Assembly (NCBI GenBank): GCA_009829735.1
Contig: CM020618.1
Coordinates: 23,855,346-23,919,345, forward strand
DNA from: Pyropia yezoensis
Lineage: Eukaryota > Rhodophyta > Bangiophyceae > Bangiales > Bangiaceae
Reading direction: 5' to 3'
DNA length: 64,000 nt
Shown here: one piece after another, positions 11,266-22,976 of the stretch
How positions within the stretch are numbered: position 1 is the first letter of the stretch
Layout of the letters: each line of letters opens with the position of its first letter
Position numbers and translations under genes: made by a program
The notes under the pieces: model-generated
What the model saw: only the letters and a program-made list of their open reading frames with translations
Database searches by the model: none
What the model was told of the DNA's origin: nothing

Positions 11266-11270
11266 CCTCC
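11266..11270 (-). other. Autointegration junction, right: inverted GGAGG against LTR end
   Basis: On the minus strand the LTR end GTGCTACA is followed directly by GGAGGTCATCCTCCCTC, which matches the intact internal site at 25530-25546. Together with 4024-4028 it forms a 5-bp duplication of an internal sequence flanking both outer LTR ends of one element. Confidence 0.85.
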
Positions 11271-11633
11271 TGTAGCACAATAGGTATCCGTCGCACGTCC
11301 ACTCTCAGGGAACACTCACCAAGGGGGATCGGCACCAACGTCACCGGGAGGCCGAGGTTGCTGTCCTTGGAGCGCAAGCCACGGGACCAAGATGGGAGCC
11401 CAAATGGGAGGGATTTGTTGTTCTACCTTGGCCGGCGGTGGATTCGCCACCGGCCCCCTCGTTATAAACCCTCGGAGACACTACTAACTACCCTCCACCC
11501 CAAGATGCAAGTCCCTCTGGTCATACGTAACTTGTGGATACCGTGACCAGTCCGGACTCTCAAATTGAAAGCCAAGGATTAGAAGTAGCCCCCCTAATAT
11601 TAGGGTCACAATACGGACAACCATATTGCTACA
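11271..11633 (-). repeat. LTR, minus orientation: 3' LTR of circle copy 1
   Basis: A 363-bp LTR in the opposite orientation to the one at 4029. Its TATA-like box points leftwards, into the antisense of pol. It differs by about one base from the equivalent LTR at 22024-22386 and by about nine from the plus-oriented LTRs. Confidence 0.9.
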
Positions 11634-12223
11634 TATCCCCCCCTTAGATTCGGCCCGTCCTCGGGTCGAGTTGCATTCGGATTACCAAATGTAAGTGGGT
11701 CGCGTGACCGTTTACCCGTCGGGTGGGGCTTTGCGCCCTGTCGCGACAGACACCCCTTTTCGAGGTTGTCTGAGGGGGGTGCCCCCCTTTGTGTGGTACA
11801 CACACGATCCGTTTTCCGGACCGTTAGATTCCCGATGCGGGTTTTTGTTCACGACCCCCCTTTCCGAGGGGTGGTGCAAGCGGATCCGCCACCAGGTGCC
11901 TGGTGGTAGGGGGGCCCCTCTCGTGTGGACGATTGAGTGGGGGGCGGGGGCTGCCCGCGTTACGTGGGGGCGGTTGGAGGTGACCCCCCCTCGATTACCC
12001 CGTGTGGGGAGGGCGTGGCCCCGCCCCAGGTGCCTGGCGGGAGCGCCCTCGTAGGTCGGCTGGCGCGGGTCGTCCCGCGCTTCCCTATCGCTGGTGCCCA
12101 GCTGTGTGGCTATAAGCGCGGGTGCCCGCGCTTCCCTGGCTCGTCCGTGCGAGCGTTCTCTGTACCGGGTCGAGCCGGCCTCGGCTTTTCTGCACGGGGC
12201 GCCCCTGCTACCCCGGTTGCACC

Positions 12224-14593
12224 ATGTCGGACCCCCAGGTACCCGGGGGTGAGGACGACCTCCTGCCTGAGGAGGGGGAAGAGGTGATGGTGGACGACGT
12301 TCCCGTCTCCGCCACCGCCGCCGAGTGCTTCCTCGGGAGCTCGTCCGAGGACGAGGACGACCGGGTGACCGTTCGTGTGGCTCCGGACGGTGCTCCGGGC
12401 GGTTTGTCGTCCGTTTGCAGCGGCACGACGGCTCCGTCGGGTGGCGGGCAACCGCGGGTAGCTGCTGCGCTTACCCCTACTCCTCCGGCGGCCCGGATGG
12501 CTTCTGTCGCCGGTGCCGGCGCGGCTCAAACTCAAGACGGCGTCGCCGGCGTGTCGGGCGGTTATGGTGGCACCCCGACCGGGACGGCGGGTCAAGACGG
12601 CGCGGGTGCCCGCCCGGGTGGTTCATCCGCGGCTGCGGGTGGCGGGTCTACCCCTGCTGCCCCCGAGGTGCCCCCGTCGGGCTCGGGTGGCGGCGTTGCT
12701 CTGCCCGCGGTGCCGCGGGCGTCTGGTGGTCAAGGTGGGTCTACACCGATGGCAGTGGACTCCGGTAGTTACTCCGGGCGGGCGCCCGCCCTTCTTCTTC
12801 CTCCTCGGCCCCGTGCGACTCCGGTGCCGGCCCCTCTGCCGGTGGGGCATCCCCCGGCGCCCCCTATTCTCCCTGGTCCTGCCCGGGTTGCCCCGTTGGG
12901 TGGCGGCGTCGCCGTGGCAGCGGGTCAACCCGCCATGTCGATGTCCGACTTGGTGGCTCGGGTTCGAGGCCTGACTGTACAAGAGTCAATGGAGTCCGAT
13001 GGGCGGATGCGGGTGGACTTCCACCTGCCACATCCCCGTGGAGAGTCCTCCCGGCGCGTCAAGGTGGACCCGAATTGGGAGCGGGAGTTGATGCGGCTGG
13101 TCAACCAGCCGAACGCGGTGCGAGTGGAACACCATTGGATCCTGAGTCAGCCGGACGACCGGCATGCGCAGCTCTGGCGCACCCGGGTGGGACGGGGTGA
13201 GGTCAACCTCGACCCCGCCTTCGGGGTGTGCGACCTGATTGCCCCCGCGTTGCCGCGATAGATTGACTACCCGGCTAGTGCTCGAGGGATTGCGGCGGCG
13301 GCGGAGCCGGTTGCGTTTGGGGAGACGGTGGGCAGTACCGGTCGGTGTCCCGACTTTGACTATTACCCGGGGGTTTCCCCGTATCTGTCGTTGACGGCTC
13401 CCTACCCGCCTATGGCGGGGTTGAAGTCGGCGTCGAGCTGGCGACGTAACCATGGTGTCATGGCGGATGCGTTTCGCACGGATATAACGTGTGCGTTGCA
13501 GACCGGCAACGGTCGTGCGCCGGTATACACTCCCGTGCGCCCGCCGCTATGGCAGGAGGGGTGGGAACCCGCCCCTGCTTTCCGGTTTGACACCGGCTCC
13601 TGTCTCCGATACTTCGGGAGTGTGTTGGCCTCCCGGCCGGTCCACCCGTTGCAGGGTACCTTCACCCTTGAGGTTACGCTCGGGCAGGCTTCATCCTTCT
13701 TGCTGTCCGTCCGCCGGCAGGGGCGCCTGTTTCATCTTCCGACGGGTGTCCGTCAGCACATCGCGCAGTTGGGCGTGGACCTGATAGCCGCCAAGACCGG
13801 GTTGGCCCGGGAGTTCGAGGCCCTGCTGGCTGTTCACGATGCCGTGAACTGGGCTGGGGTGTTGGCCCTTCCCCCGTACCGGGACCCGCAGGCTGGGGCT
13901 ACCCCCTTGCCTCGTCACTCGTTGCGAATCCGGCGTACTCAGCCGGGTGAGCCTAGTTGCCATGGGTGGGCGTCCACCGAGGCCGTTCCTGACCTGGGTA
14001 TTCCCATGGTCATCCATGACCCTCTTCAGGTCCTTGCCCCGTGGATCGGTAGCCCGATACCGGCGGCGGTTGGCCGTCGTCCCCGAGAGTGGGGCTCTGC
14101 GGGTGGGGAGCGTGAGGTGTCCCGTCGTCGGGCGGAGCCCCGCCGGGGTTACGGTGGAGCCCCTTCGGTGGGGTCCTACCGGGCCTCATATCAGGCGCCA
14201 CCGGCTCCGGTGGTGGCCGTGTCGGCTCCTCTGGCTCCTCTGGCTGCGCCAGTGTCCCCTCCCTCCCCTGTCATACAAGACGGGAGTCCCCGTCTCTGGT
14301 ATGAGGGCGTTGACGCCCTTGTTGCCCGCGCAATGCGGGAGAGTCTCTCTGTTAGCTGGGGGGATATCCCCCCAGGTGCTGCGCTGGTTGGGTCAGCGCG
14401 TTGCTTCGGTGGCGTGCTTGACCGCCTCCAGAGAGCTCTGGAGGACGTGGAGGCTGGCCGCAGCACCCTTGTTCAGCTATGCACCGAGGTAACTCGGGTG
14501 ATTGACCGTCGTGAGATTGCCGACCGGTGGAGCACGGAGGTATACGCGCTTACGCGTGAGTGGCCTCCCTCGGGCAGTGGGTCTACCCACTGA
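12224..14593 (+). pseudogene. ORFX copy 2 (wholly circle type)
   Basis: Same gene as the ORFX at 1471-3840, offset by exactly 10,753 bp, but not a single intact frame. Both halves carry the circle-type variants: the 5' half matches copy 3 and the 3' half matches copy 1. That pattern is the key to reading the array as circle DNA recombined into a resident element. Confidence 0.75.
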
Positions 14594-14781
14594 GGAGTTC
14601 TATTGTTTGTGAGGGGGAGGGCCCCGGTAACCCTTCTGGGAGCCGGGTCGTAGTGAGTATGAGCTCATCCCCTACGGGGGCATTGCTTGCCTCTGTTTGC
14701 TGCCCTGGGGAGTACCCCTTCCGGCTCAGTGGTGCCTTGCCTCCCGTCCAACTTCTTCCGGTTGGTTCATGCTTGGGGAGG

Positions 14782-15144
14782 TGTAGCAATATGGTTGTCC
14801 GTATTGTGACCCTAATATTAGGGGGGCTACTTCTAATCCTTGGCTTTCAATTTGAGAGTCCGGACTGGTCACGGTATCTTTAAGTTACGTATGACCAGAG
14901 GGACTTGCATCTTTGGGTGGAGGGTAGTTAGTAGTGTCTCCGAGGGTTTATAACGAGGGGGCCGGCGGCGAATCCACCGCCGGCCAAGGTAGAACAACAA
15001 ACCCCTCCCATTTGGGCTCCCATCTTGGTCCCGTGGCTTGTGCTCCAAGGACAGCAACCTTGGCCTCCCGGTGACGTTGGTGCCGATCCCCCTTGGTGAG
15101 TGTTCCCTGAGAGTGGACGTGCGACGGATTCCTATTGTGCTACA
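14782..15144 (+). repeat. LTR, plus orientation: 5' LTR of circle copy 2
   Basis: A 363-bp LTR that looks identical to 4029-4391, preceded by GGAGG and followed by the primer-binding site. Confidence 0.9.
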
Positions 15145-15369
15145 TTGGCGGAGCAGCAGGGGACGGGTTTCCGTCACCCTCGTGGTGATGCCGTCTTCGG
15201 CCCTGGCACACGGATAGGGATCCTGTCCTTTTCTTGTACTCGTGGTGTTGCGACCTGATCGATTGTGTTGAGTTCTTACCTTTGACTGTGATCTACTGTT
15301 ACTCTCCCCAATCTACCCTCTCGCTCTCTTATTCGTGGTGATTGTTACGTCGGTTGACTGATTGTGACT

Positions 15370-17553
15370 ATGTCTACCCAAGAGACGGGGAACGTTCAAG
15401 ATGACGGATCGGCGTCGACGCCGACTCCGGAGGTGACTACGGGAACTGGGATCGGGAATTCGATCGACAACATTGAGACGCCAAAGCTTTCCGGTGCCGG
15501 ATCGACGTTTGGCACGGCTCGGACGGCAAGAGGCGGGGGCCCGCCTCAACTGTCATCGACCGACCTCACACCGCCGCCTCCTTCACCAGGGGATTCCCTG
15601 ATGGCATCACTGGCCCGCATCGAGGCCCGGTTTTCCGGGCTCGACGCCCGTCAAGATCGGACGGAGGATGCAATGGCAGTGTTGATGTCAACACGCCACA
15701 CGACGGGACCCCGACGTGTTCCTCCCACACCGGTACGGTTCGAACCGGCCGGACTACTTTCGGAGTCCACCAGGGTCAACCCCGGTGTTGCTACTCCTGG
15801 ACAACCCCCGGACACAATGGGGTATGGATCCGACTCGTCGGCTGAGTTGGAACGTAGCCACACGAAGCGATACGCTCGGAGCACCCGAAGCGGACTCCGC
15901 GGACACGACCCGGCGGATACTTACGCCGGTGGAGAGTCGGTTATTGGGGGAGGGGGTACCCTCTCACAGTACCCCCACGACGACGGAGGCCAGGTAACTC
16001 GGGTTCCCGAGGTGCCGACGCCTGAAGAACCATCTTCAGTGGTGGAAGCTATGACTGCGCAGGTAACTGCGAGCCTACTGAAGCGGATGGAGTCCGATGA
16101 GTTTGCTCATCAACTGGCTAAGCGACTGGATACCCAGGACGCTGACACGGAGATTGTCAACGAGGTCTTCCGGTCGGTACTGACTCCCGAACGTTATCGT
16201 TTGGAGGACCGCTCTACCATCGTATCGGAATCGGTGCGTAATACGTCGCATCGGGCGATCCGCTCTATGCAGACCCTTATGAAGGGAGTCCCTATGTTCG
16301 GGGGGCCGAACGGACGCCCGTTGGCAGTCATCGGCTTCTTGACTAGCTTCAAGGCAGCCGCGGACAAGGCGCTCGTCAACGAGGGGCTGGCCCTGGAGAT
16401 CCTCCCGTTCTTTGTTGATGAGCGGGTGCGAGGCATTCTTCGCCAGGCATCCCCGATGCCGGGAATGAGGGTCTCGGCCACCCCCATGGATTAACGTGGG
16501 ATTCTCAAGGAGCTGCTGAGCAGTTACCTCAGTGAGGACAAGTGCGAGGACCACTACCGGGCCCTGCGCACTGCCACCGCCCAGAGCTTGGAGGATGAAG
16601 AGAAGTTTGGACGCCGGATCCAAGAGCTCGACTACGAGCTGGGGAAGCTCCTCGGTGAAGGGGAGCTACGGGCCATCCTGCTCACAGGAGTACCCAACTA
16701 CGTGCGGATATCCGCACGGGGAGCCAATACGGCGCAGACCAACTTCAGTCGACTGATGCATATGTGCAAGTCCCTAGGGGACGCCTACCGGGTTCTACAC
16801 CCGGAATGTGCCTTGGACCCGAAGCCCAAGGGTGAGGGAGGCAAGCCCAGTCTTACCCCGGTACCGAGGCAAGAGAAGGTGGAACGTAAGGCCGCTCCAG
16901 TACTGGTGGCGACCGAACATACCCCTACGGGCGAGGATGAACCTCTAGTCGACCAACAGGGCCACCTGTTGCTACCGGCGACGCCGGTAATTGATGAGCA
17001 CGGTACGGTAGCGTCTATTGCCCCGGCGGGGACCCAGCTCCAGGTCAGCGAGAGCACGGGACGTCGCGTCCCGTACGTACGGACTACGGGGTACTCCCCG
17101 GTGACGGGTAACCCTCATCAACCCTTGCCAACATGGGCGGTGCGCACGGAGGCACCCCCGCAGATTGCGGGCCGACCCAACCGGTTGGGGGAGTCCATGT
17201 TCCGGTTGACCCAAGGACCCAAGGCCTACCAGGGAGCAGGCACTCGGGCGCCCGAGGGAGGCAACCGCAGCTACGGGGCTACCCCCATGCGAACTCAAGG
17301 GGGGACCGGCACGTCCGGATGTATGTTGTGTGGGGATCCCCAACACTGGGTGTCTTCCTGCCCACTCATCCCCGAGGAGTCTCGGCGGGCAGCAGCGCAA
17401 CGCAAGGCATCCACCGGGGGGTATCCCGCCAGAGCACCCGGACCCGCACCGGGTAGGCAGCCAGCTCCAGGTGGAGTACTGGCCGTCGAGGAGGCACCTC
17501 CCCAGCCGGATGTCCCGGCGGACAGCACCCTACCAAGGGCGGGAAACGAGTAA
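15370..17553 (+). pseudogene. gag: gag region, circle copy 2
   Basis: The equivalent of 4617-6800 at an offset of 10,753 bp, with the same start, capsid-like helices and CCHC knuckle. Only a handful of base differences from copy 1 are visible. Fossil, with about as many breaks as copy 1. Confidence 0.75.
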
Positions 17554-17561
17554 GAGGAAGG

Positions 17562-20500
17562 ATGACCGGGGGGCGCTGGGGTAACCCAAGCAAGCCACCC
17601 CGGAGTCCCGCGGGGAAAGCCCCACGGAGAGCGCGGTTGAGCCGACGCCGCATCAACCCCCGGGTACACCTTCCGGCCCCGACGACACGGCGTCAGGGGA
17701 TTGATGACCAACCTCCAAGGTTGGGAGGAGAGGACGGGATGCCCAGTCACATGGAACCAGACACGGGCCCTGTTCAGGATGCCCGAGCTACACCGGATAT
17801 CGGTGTAGGCCACGTACTGTTCACCTTGGAGAACTTCAAGGTATCAGCTACACTGGGGATTGACCCCCAGTCGACACGATCGTACTACCCTGTACTGGAT
17901 ACAGGGGCTGGACCCAACCTTATCCGGAAGGACACCCTCCCGGACAAGTGGCTTCCGCGAGTCGGAGTGACTCGGGGACCCACCATCAAGGATGCGAATG
18001 GTCGCCTCATTCGTACGACCGCAGCGATGTCGCTGCGGGTTACCATCGGGGAACTCACTACGGAAGTCGACTTCCTGGTGTGTGAGACCCTATCGGTGCC
18101 CTGCATACTGGGGTGCACCTTCATCAACGTTCACGTCGATGCAATCCGGCCAGGCCGGAGGACCGTCGAGCTTCAAGAAGCCGAAGGAACGAAGCGAGGA
18201 CATACGGCTATCGTCAGGGACCTGACGCTACATGGGAGCCACGTTAACGTGGCTGAGGTGTACGCAAGCGTCGAGCCGAAGACACTTCGGTTGGCCAAGC
18301 GAACTCGCTTTGAGCCGTTGTCGGAGACAGTCCTCCCGGTTAACTGTGACCTCGCAGGCATCTGCAGAGTCAAGTCCAACCTGCGGACGTACAAGCGCCA
18401 TGGGTTGACCATGGCCAACGGTCTCATAGACCTCCCAGCAGGAGGGTCGTCCCTCCTAGTGATGGCGAACTATCGCCGTAAGGCAGTCACCCTCCCGAAG
18501 GGAACTATCCTCGGGATTGCCGAGCTCTACGAAGGAGATATCGTTACCCCTGACAAGGAAGGTCAAGTGGAACCACTTGAGGTGCTGGCGGCCGCCGAGA
18601 CCACCGAGCGACAGCAACCCGATGACGGGAAGCCTAGCCCATCGGCGGCTCCGGCGGACATGCCGCCAAAGGACCAAGAAGCACTGAAGGCCCTGGCCGA
18701 GGCTGACCTCGACCACCTTCCCCCTTCGGTTGCCGAAGGGGTACGACGGATGCTAAGGAAGCATGACGTCATGTGGACAGGCGGGGCCTTGGGTATCATT
18801 TGGGCAACCCAACATCGTATAGACCTGGTACCAGGCGCGCGACCCGCCCGGTCGCAACCGCACCGAGCGGGACCTATGCAACGAGAGATCGTTGATGGAG
18901 AAGTGAAGAGGATGAGCGAAGCGAAGGTGATACGACCTTCGATGTCGGAGTGGGGTGCCCCAGTCGTTATCGTACCGAACAAGGATCAAACCCCTCGGTT
19001 TTGCATCGATTATCGACGCCTCAACTTGGTTACCAAGAAAGACTCCTACCCTTTACCAAGGATGGATGAATGCATCGACTCCCTGGGGGAAGCTACGGTG
19101 TTTACAACCATCGACTGCATCGCCGGATACTGGCAGATCCCGGTGGCGGACGAGGATATCCCCAAGACGGCATTCGTCTGTCACAGTGGAGTGTACGAGT
19201 TCCTGAGGATGCCCTTCGGATTGTCCAACGCCCCCGCTACATTCCAGCGGGCTATCGACATTATACTGTCGGGGGTGAAGTGGCGTAACTGCCTAGTGTA
19301 CCTCGATGACGTCATCGTCTTCTCGCGTAACATGGATGACCATGTGCAACACGTTGACGAGGTACTCACCCTCTTGCGGAACGCCGGGGTAACCCTGCGT
19401 CTGAAGAAGTGCGCCTTCTTCCAACAGACGGTCGAGTATCTGGGCCACCAGATAACCCCTGGTGAACTAGGGGTACTCGAAGCCAATACCCGGGCACTCC
19501 GGGATGCCCGGTTCCCTAACACCCAGACGCAGCTCAAGAGCTTCCTGGGAATGTGCAACGTATACCGACGGTTCGTCAAGGACTTCGCTCGGATAGCTAA
19601 ACCGTTGACGGTTCTTACGAGCAGTACCTTACCCAAGGTACTCCAACCCCCTTCGCCTAGCGAAGAGGAGGCATTCGAGTCGCTGAAGCGAGCCCTACTA
19701 TCCCCACCCGTCCTTGCGTTACCGCACAGACGGGGTACCTTCGTCATCGATGTCGATGCATGCGATACACAAGTGGGATGCACCCTGTTGCAGGGAGAGA
19801 CGTTGCTCGGTACCGATAACGTTATCCCGGACCTACGTCCGGTAGGGTACTTCAGCCGGACACTCAACCCGGCTGAGCGTAACTATAGTGCCACCGAGCG
19901 TGAGTGCCTCGGAGTTATATGGGCAGTGCAACTGCTCCGTCCATACCTGGAGGGCTCCAGGTTCATCGTGAGGTCCGACCACGAACCCCTACGATGGCTC
20001 CTCAACCTTGGTGACAAGGATTCCGATAGCCATGGGAGGCTAGCCCGATGGGGGCTAAAAATGGCCGAGCACGACTACCGTACCGTGTATAAGGCTGGGT
20101 CAACCCACCATCTCGGAGACGCATTGTCTCGACTCGACACACCGAGCGGGGATACCCGCCCGGTGGACGAGGACATTCCGGTGGTACCGGTCTGCATGGT
20201 CGGTAACGCTACCCAAGGTATGGTTGACCATACCATGGCACACCGAGCATGCCCACTGACCCTCGCGGACTTCCGCGAGGCACAAGCCAATGACGACGAC
20301 TGTAGACGCCATCGCGCTAACCTCCTGGCCGGCACGGCCGGCATCTTCTCGGAGAATGAAGACGGACTCATATACCGGCGGGCACCCGCCGATGGATGAC
20401 ATCAAGTCGTGGTTCCCGTGTCCTTACGGCAAGCCGTCATGGAACGAGAACACGAGAACCCTACAGCCGGACACCCGGGGGGTTCACGTATGTTCACAGC

Positions 20501-21728
20501 AATGCGAAGGTTCTTCTACTGGCCAGCAATGGCCGTCGACGTGGTCGAGCACGTAAGGGGATGCCACCCCTGTGCACGTAACCGCATGAGTCTACATAGG
20601 CAGGCGTCTGCCATGAAGCTATTCCCACCCGATGGGCCCAACGAGCAGGTCGCTATCCACATACTCGGGCCACTTCCGGTAACGGAAGAAGGGAACAGGT
20701 ACATCCTGGTCATGTCTGACCGATTCACTAAGCTGTCACGAGCGGCAGCCATCCCGAATGATACGGCATATACCATCATGAACGCAGTGGTTGACCACTA
20801 GATCAGTGCATACGGAGTCATGAAGCAACTCCTCTCCGATAACGGAGCAAACCTTACGTCAGCATTCTGCACTAAGGTCCTGGGCATGTTCGGCATCGAA
20901 CCACGTCGGGCATCCGACTACCACCCGCAAACCAACGGGCAGGTGGAGCGGTTCAACCGCACCATCGTCAAGATGCTACAGTGCTACGTGGCCGAGCACA
21001 CGAACACTTGGGACAGGCTTCTGTCCGTACTCACCCTAGCATACAATGCCAGGCCACATCGGAGCACGAACATCGCTCCACTGGAGTGGGTCATGCCCTT
21101 AGGCGTCGGTAACCTGACGCTACCGCCAGGCAGGTGCACTCGGTATGATACACCGAAAGGCCGACCGGCCGAACGTATACACCTAGGTTGGTTGTCCAAG
21201 CTATCATGGATGATACCGAAGCTCAAGGGTGCCCTTGACAGAACACAACTTCGATACAAGAAGAACTTCGACGCCCGACTACGGGTGCGCAACGCTACCC
21301 TGATGAAAGGTGACTGGGTCTATATCAGACACCAGTAGTTCCGAGGGAACAAGCTCATGCAACCGGTCAAGGGACCGTACCAGATTCTCCACAGAGATGA
21401 CCACTCTGTTATCTTACACTCCGATACGGAGATCCAACGCATCAGTGTGAATGATGTCACACCTGCTCCGAAACCGGAACAGCCTCAGCCGGTACCGGCT
21501 GGGTTGCTACATGAAGCTCTTACAACCCACCGGTCAGATGACCCGGTGGGACCGGATGGGATTCCATACCAAGTAGAGAGCGTGGTCGGACACACCGACC
21601 CGGACCTACCAGGACCCTGGTACGTCAAGGTTATGTGGGTCGGATACGACTCACCCACCAGGGAGCAGGCGGCAAATATACCCCGCCAACTCCTCATGCC
21701 TTACATGAGGCGACGACGCCTACTGTAA
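17562..21728 (+). pseudogene. pol: pol region with chromodomain, circle copy 2
   Basis: The equivalent of 6809-10975 at an offset of 10,753 bp: protease, RT, RNase H, integrase and chromodomain in the same order. The near identity to copy 1 means the unit duplicated recently compared with the age implied by its own LTR differences. Confidence 0.8.
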
Positions 21729-22023
21729 CAACCCAACCGACACCGACTTCGGCTGTTGGGGGGTGAGGCTTATACCTACTAAGTAGGGTGTGACATGGTT
21801 ACGGCAGACTTAGGTTTCTAAGTCAAATCAGACTTAGGTTTCTAAGTCGAACCAAGCTTAGGTAACTAAGTAGAGTCAAGCTTAGGTAACTAAGCAAAAC
21901 CCGAACCTTAATAAGTTAACTTAAAGGTAAAGGCTAACTCCGATAACATCGAAGTAACTAGGGGGCCTACACGGGAGAAGGACCTCCCCAAGCCAAGACA
22001 CAAAGTGAGGGAGGATGACCTCC

Positions 22024-22386
22024 TGTAGCACAATAGGTATCCGTCGCACGTCCACTCTCAGGGAACACTCACCAAGGGGGATCGGCACCAACGTCACCGG
22101 GAGGCCGAGGTTGCTGTCCTTGGAGCGCAAGCCACGGGACCAAGATGGGAGCCCAAATGGGAGGGATTTGTTGTTCTACCTTGGCCGGCGGTGGATTCGC
22201 CACCGGCCCCCTCGTTATAAACCCTCGGAGACACTACTAACTACCCTCCACCCCAAGATGCAAGTCCCTCTGGTCATACGTAACTTGTAGATACCGTGAC
22301 CAGTCCGGACTCTCAAATTGAAAGCCAAGGATTAGAAGTAGCCCCCCTAATATTAGGGTCACAATACGGACAACCATATTGCTACA
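22024..22386 (-). repeat. LTR, minus orientation: 3' LTR of circle copy 2
   Basis: A 363-bp LTR of the same type as 11271-11633, preceded on its left by the inverted GGAGG duplication at 22019-22023. Confidence 0.9.
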
Positions 22387-22976
22387 TATCCCCCCCTTAG
22401 ATTCGGCCCGTCCTCGGGTCGAGTTGCATTCGGATTACCAAATGTAAGTGGGTCGCGTGACCGTTTACCCGTCGGGTGGGGCTTTGCGCCCTGTCGCGAC
22501 AGACACCCCTTTTCGAGGTTGTCTGAGGGGGGTGCCCCCCTTTGTGTGGTACACACACGATCCGTTTTCCGGACCGTTAGATTCCCGATGCGGGTTTTTG
22601 TTCACGACCCCCCTTTCCGAGGGGTGGTGCAAGCGGATCCGCCACCAGGTGCCTGGTGGTAGGGGGGCCCCTCTCGTGTGGACGATTGAGTGGGGGGCGG
22701 GGGCTGCCCGCGTTACGTGGGGGCGGTTGGAGGTGACCCCCCCTCGATTACCCCGTGTGGGGAGGGCGTGGCCCCGCCCCAGGTGCCTGGCGGGAGCGCC
22801 CTCGTAGGTCGGCTGGCGCGGGTCGTCCCGCGCTTCCCTATCGCTGGTGCCCAGCTGTGTGGTTATAAGCGCGGGTGCCCGCGCTTCCCTGGCTCGTCCG
22901 TGCGAGCGTTCTCTGTACCGGGTCGAGCCGGCCTCGGCTTTTCTGCACGGGGCGCCCCTGCTACCCCGGTTGCACC

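Noticed and set aside
518-11633. Oppositely oriented 363-bp LTRs read as terminal inverted repeats of a large DNA transposon or DIRS-like element
   Set aside because: The resident copy has both LTRs in the same orientation with primer site, polypurine tract, DDE integrase and a CTTCT duplication. The inverted pair is explained by autointegration.
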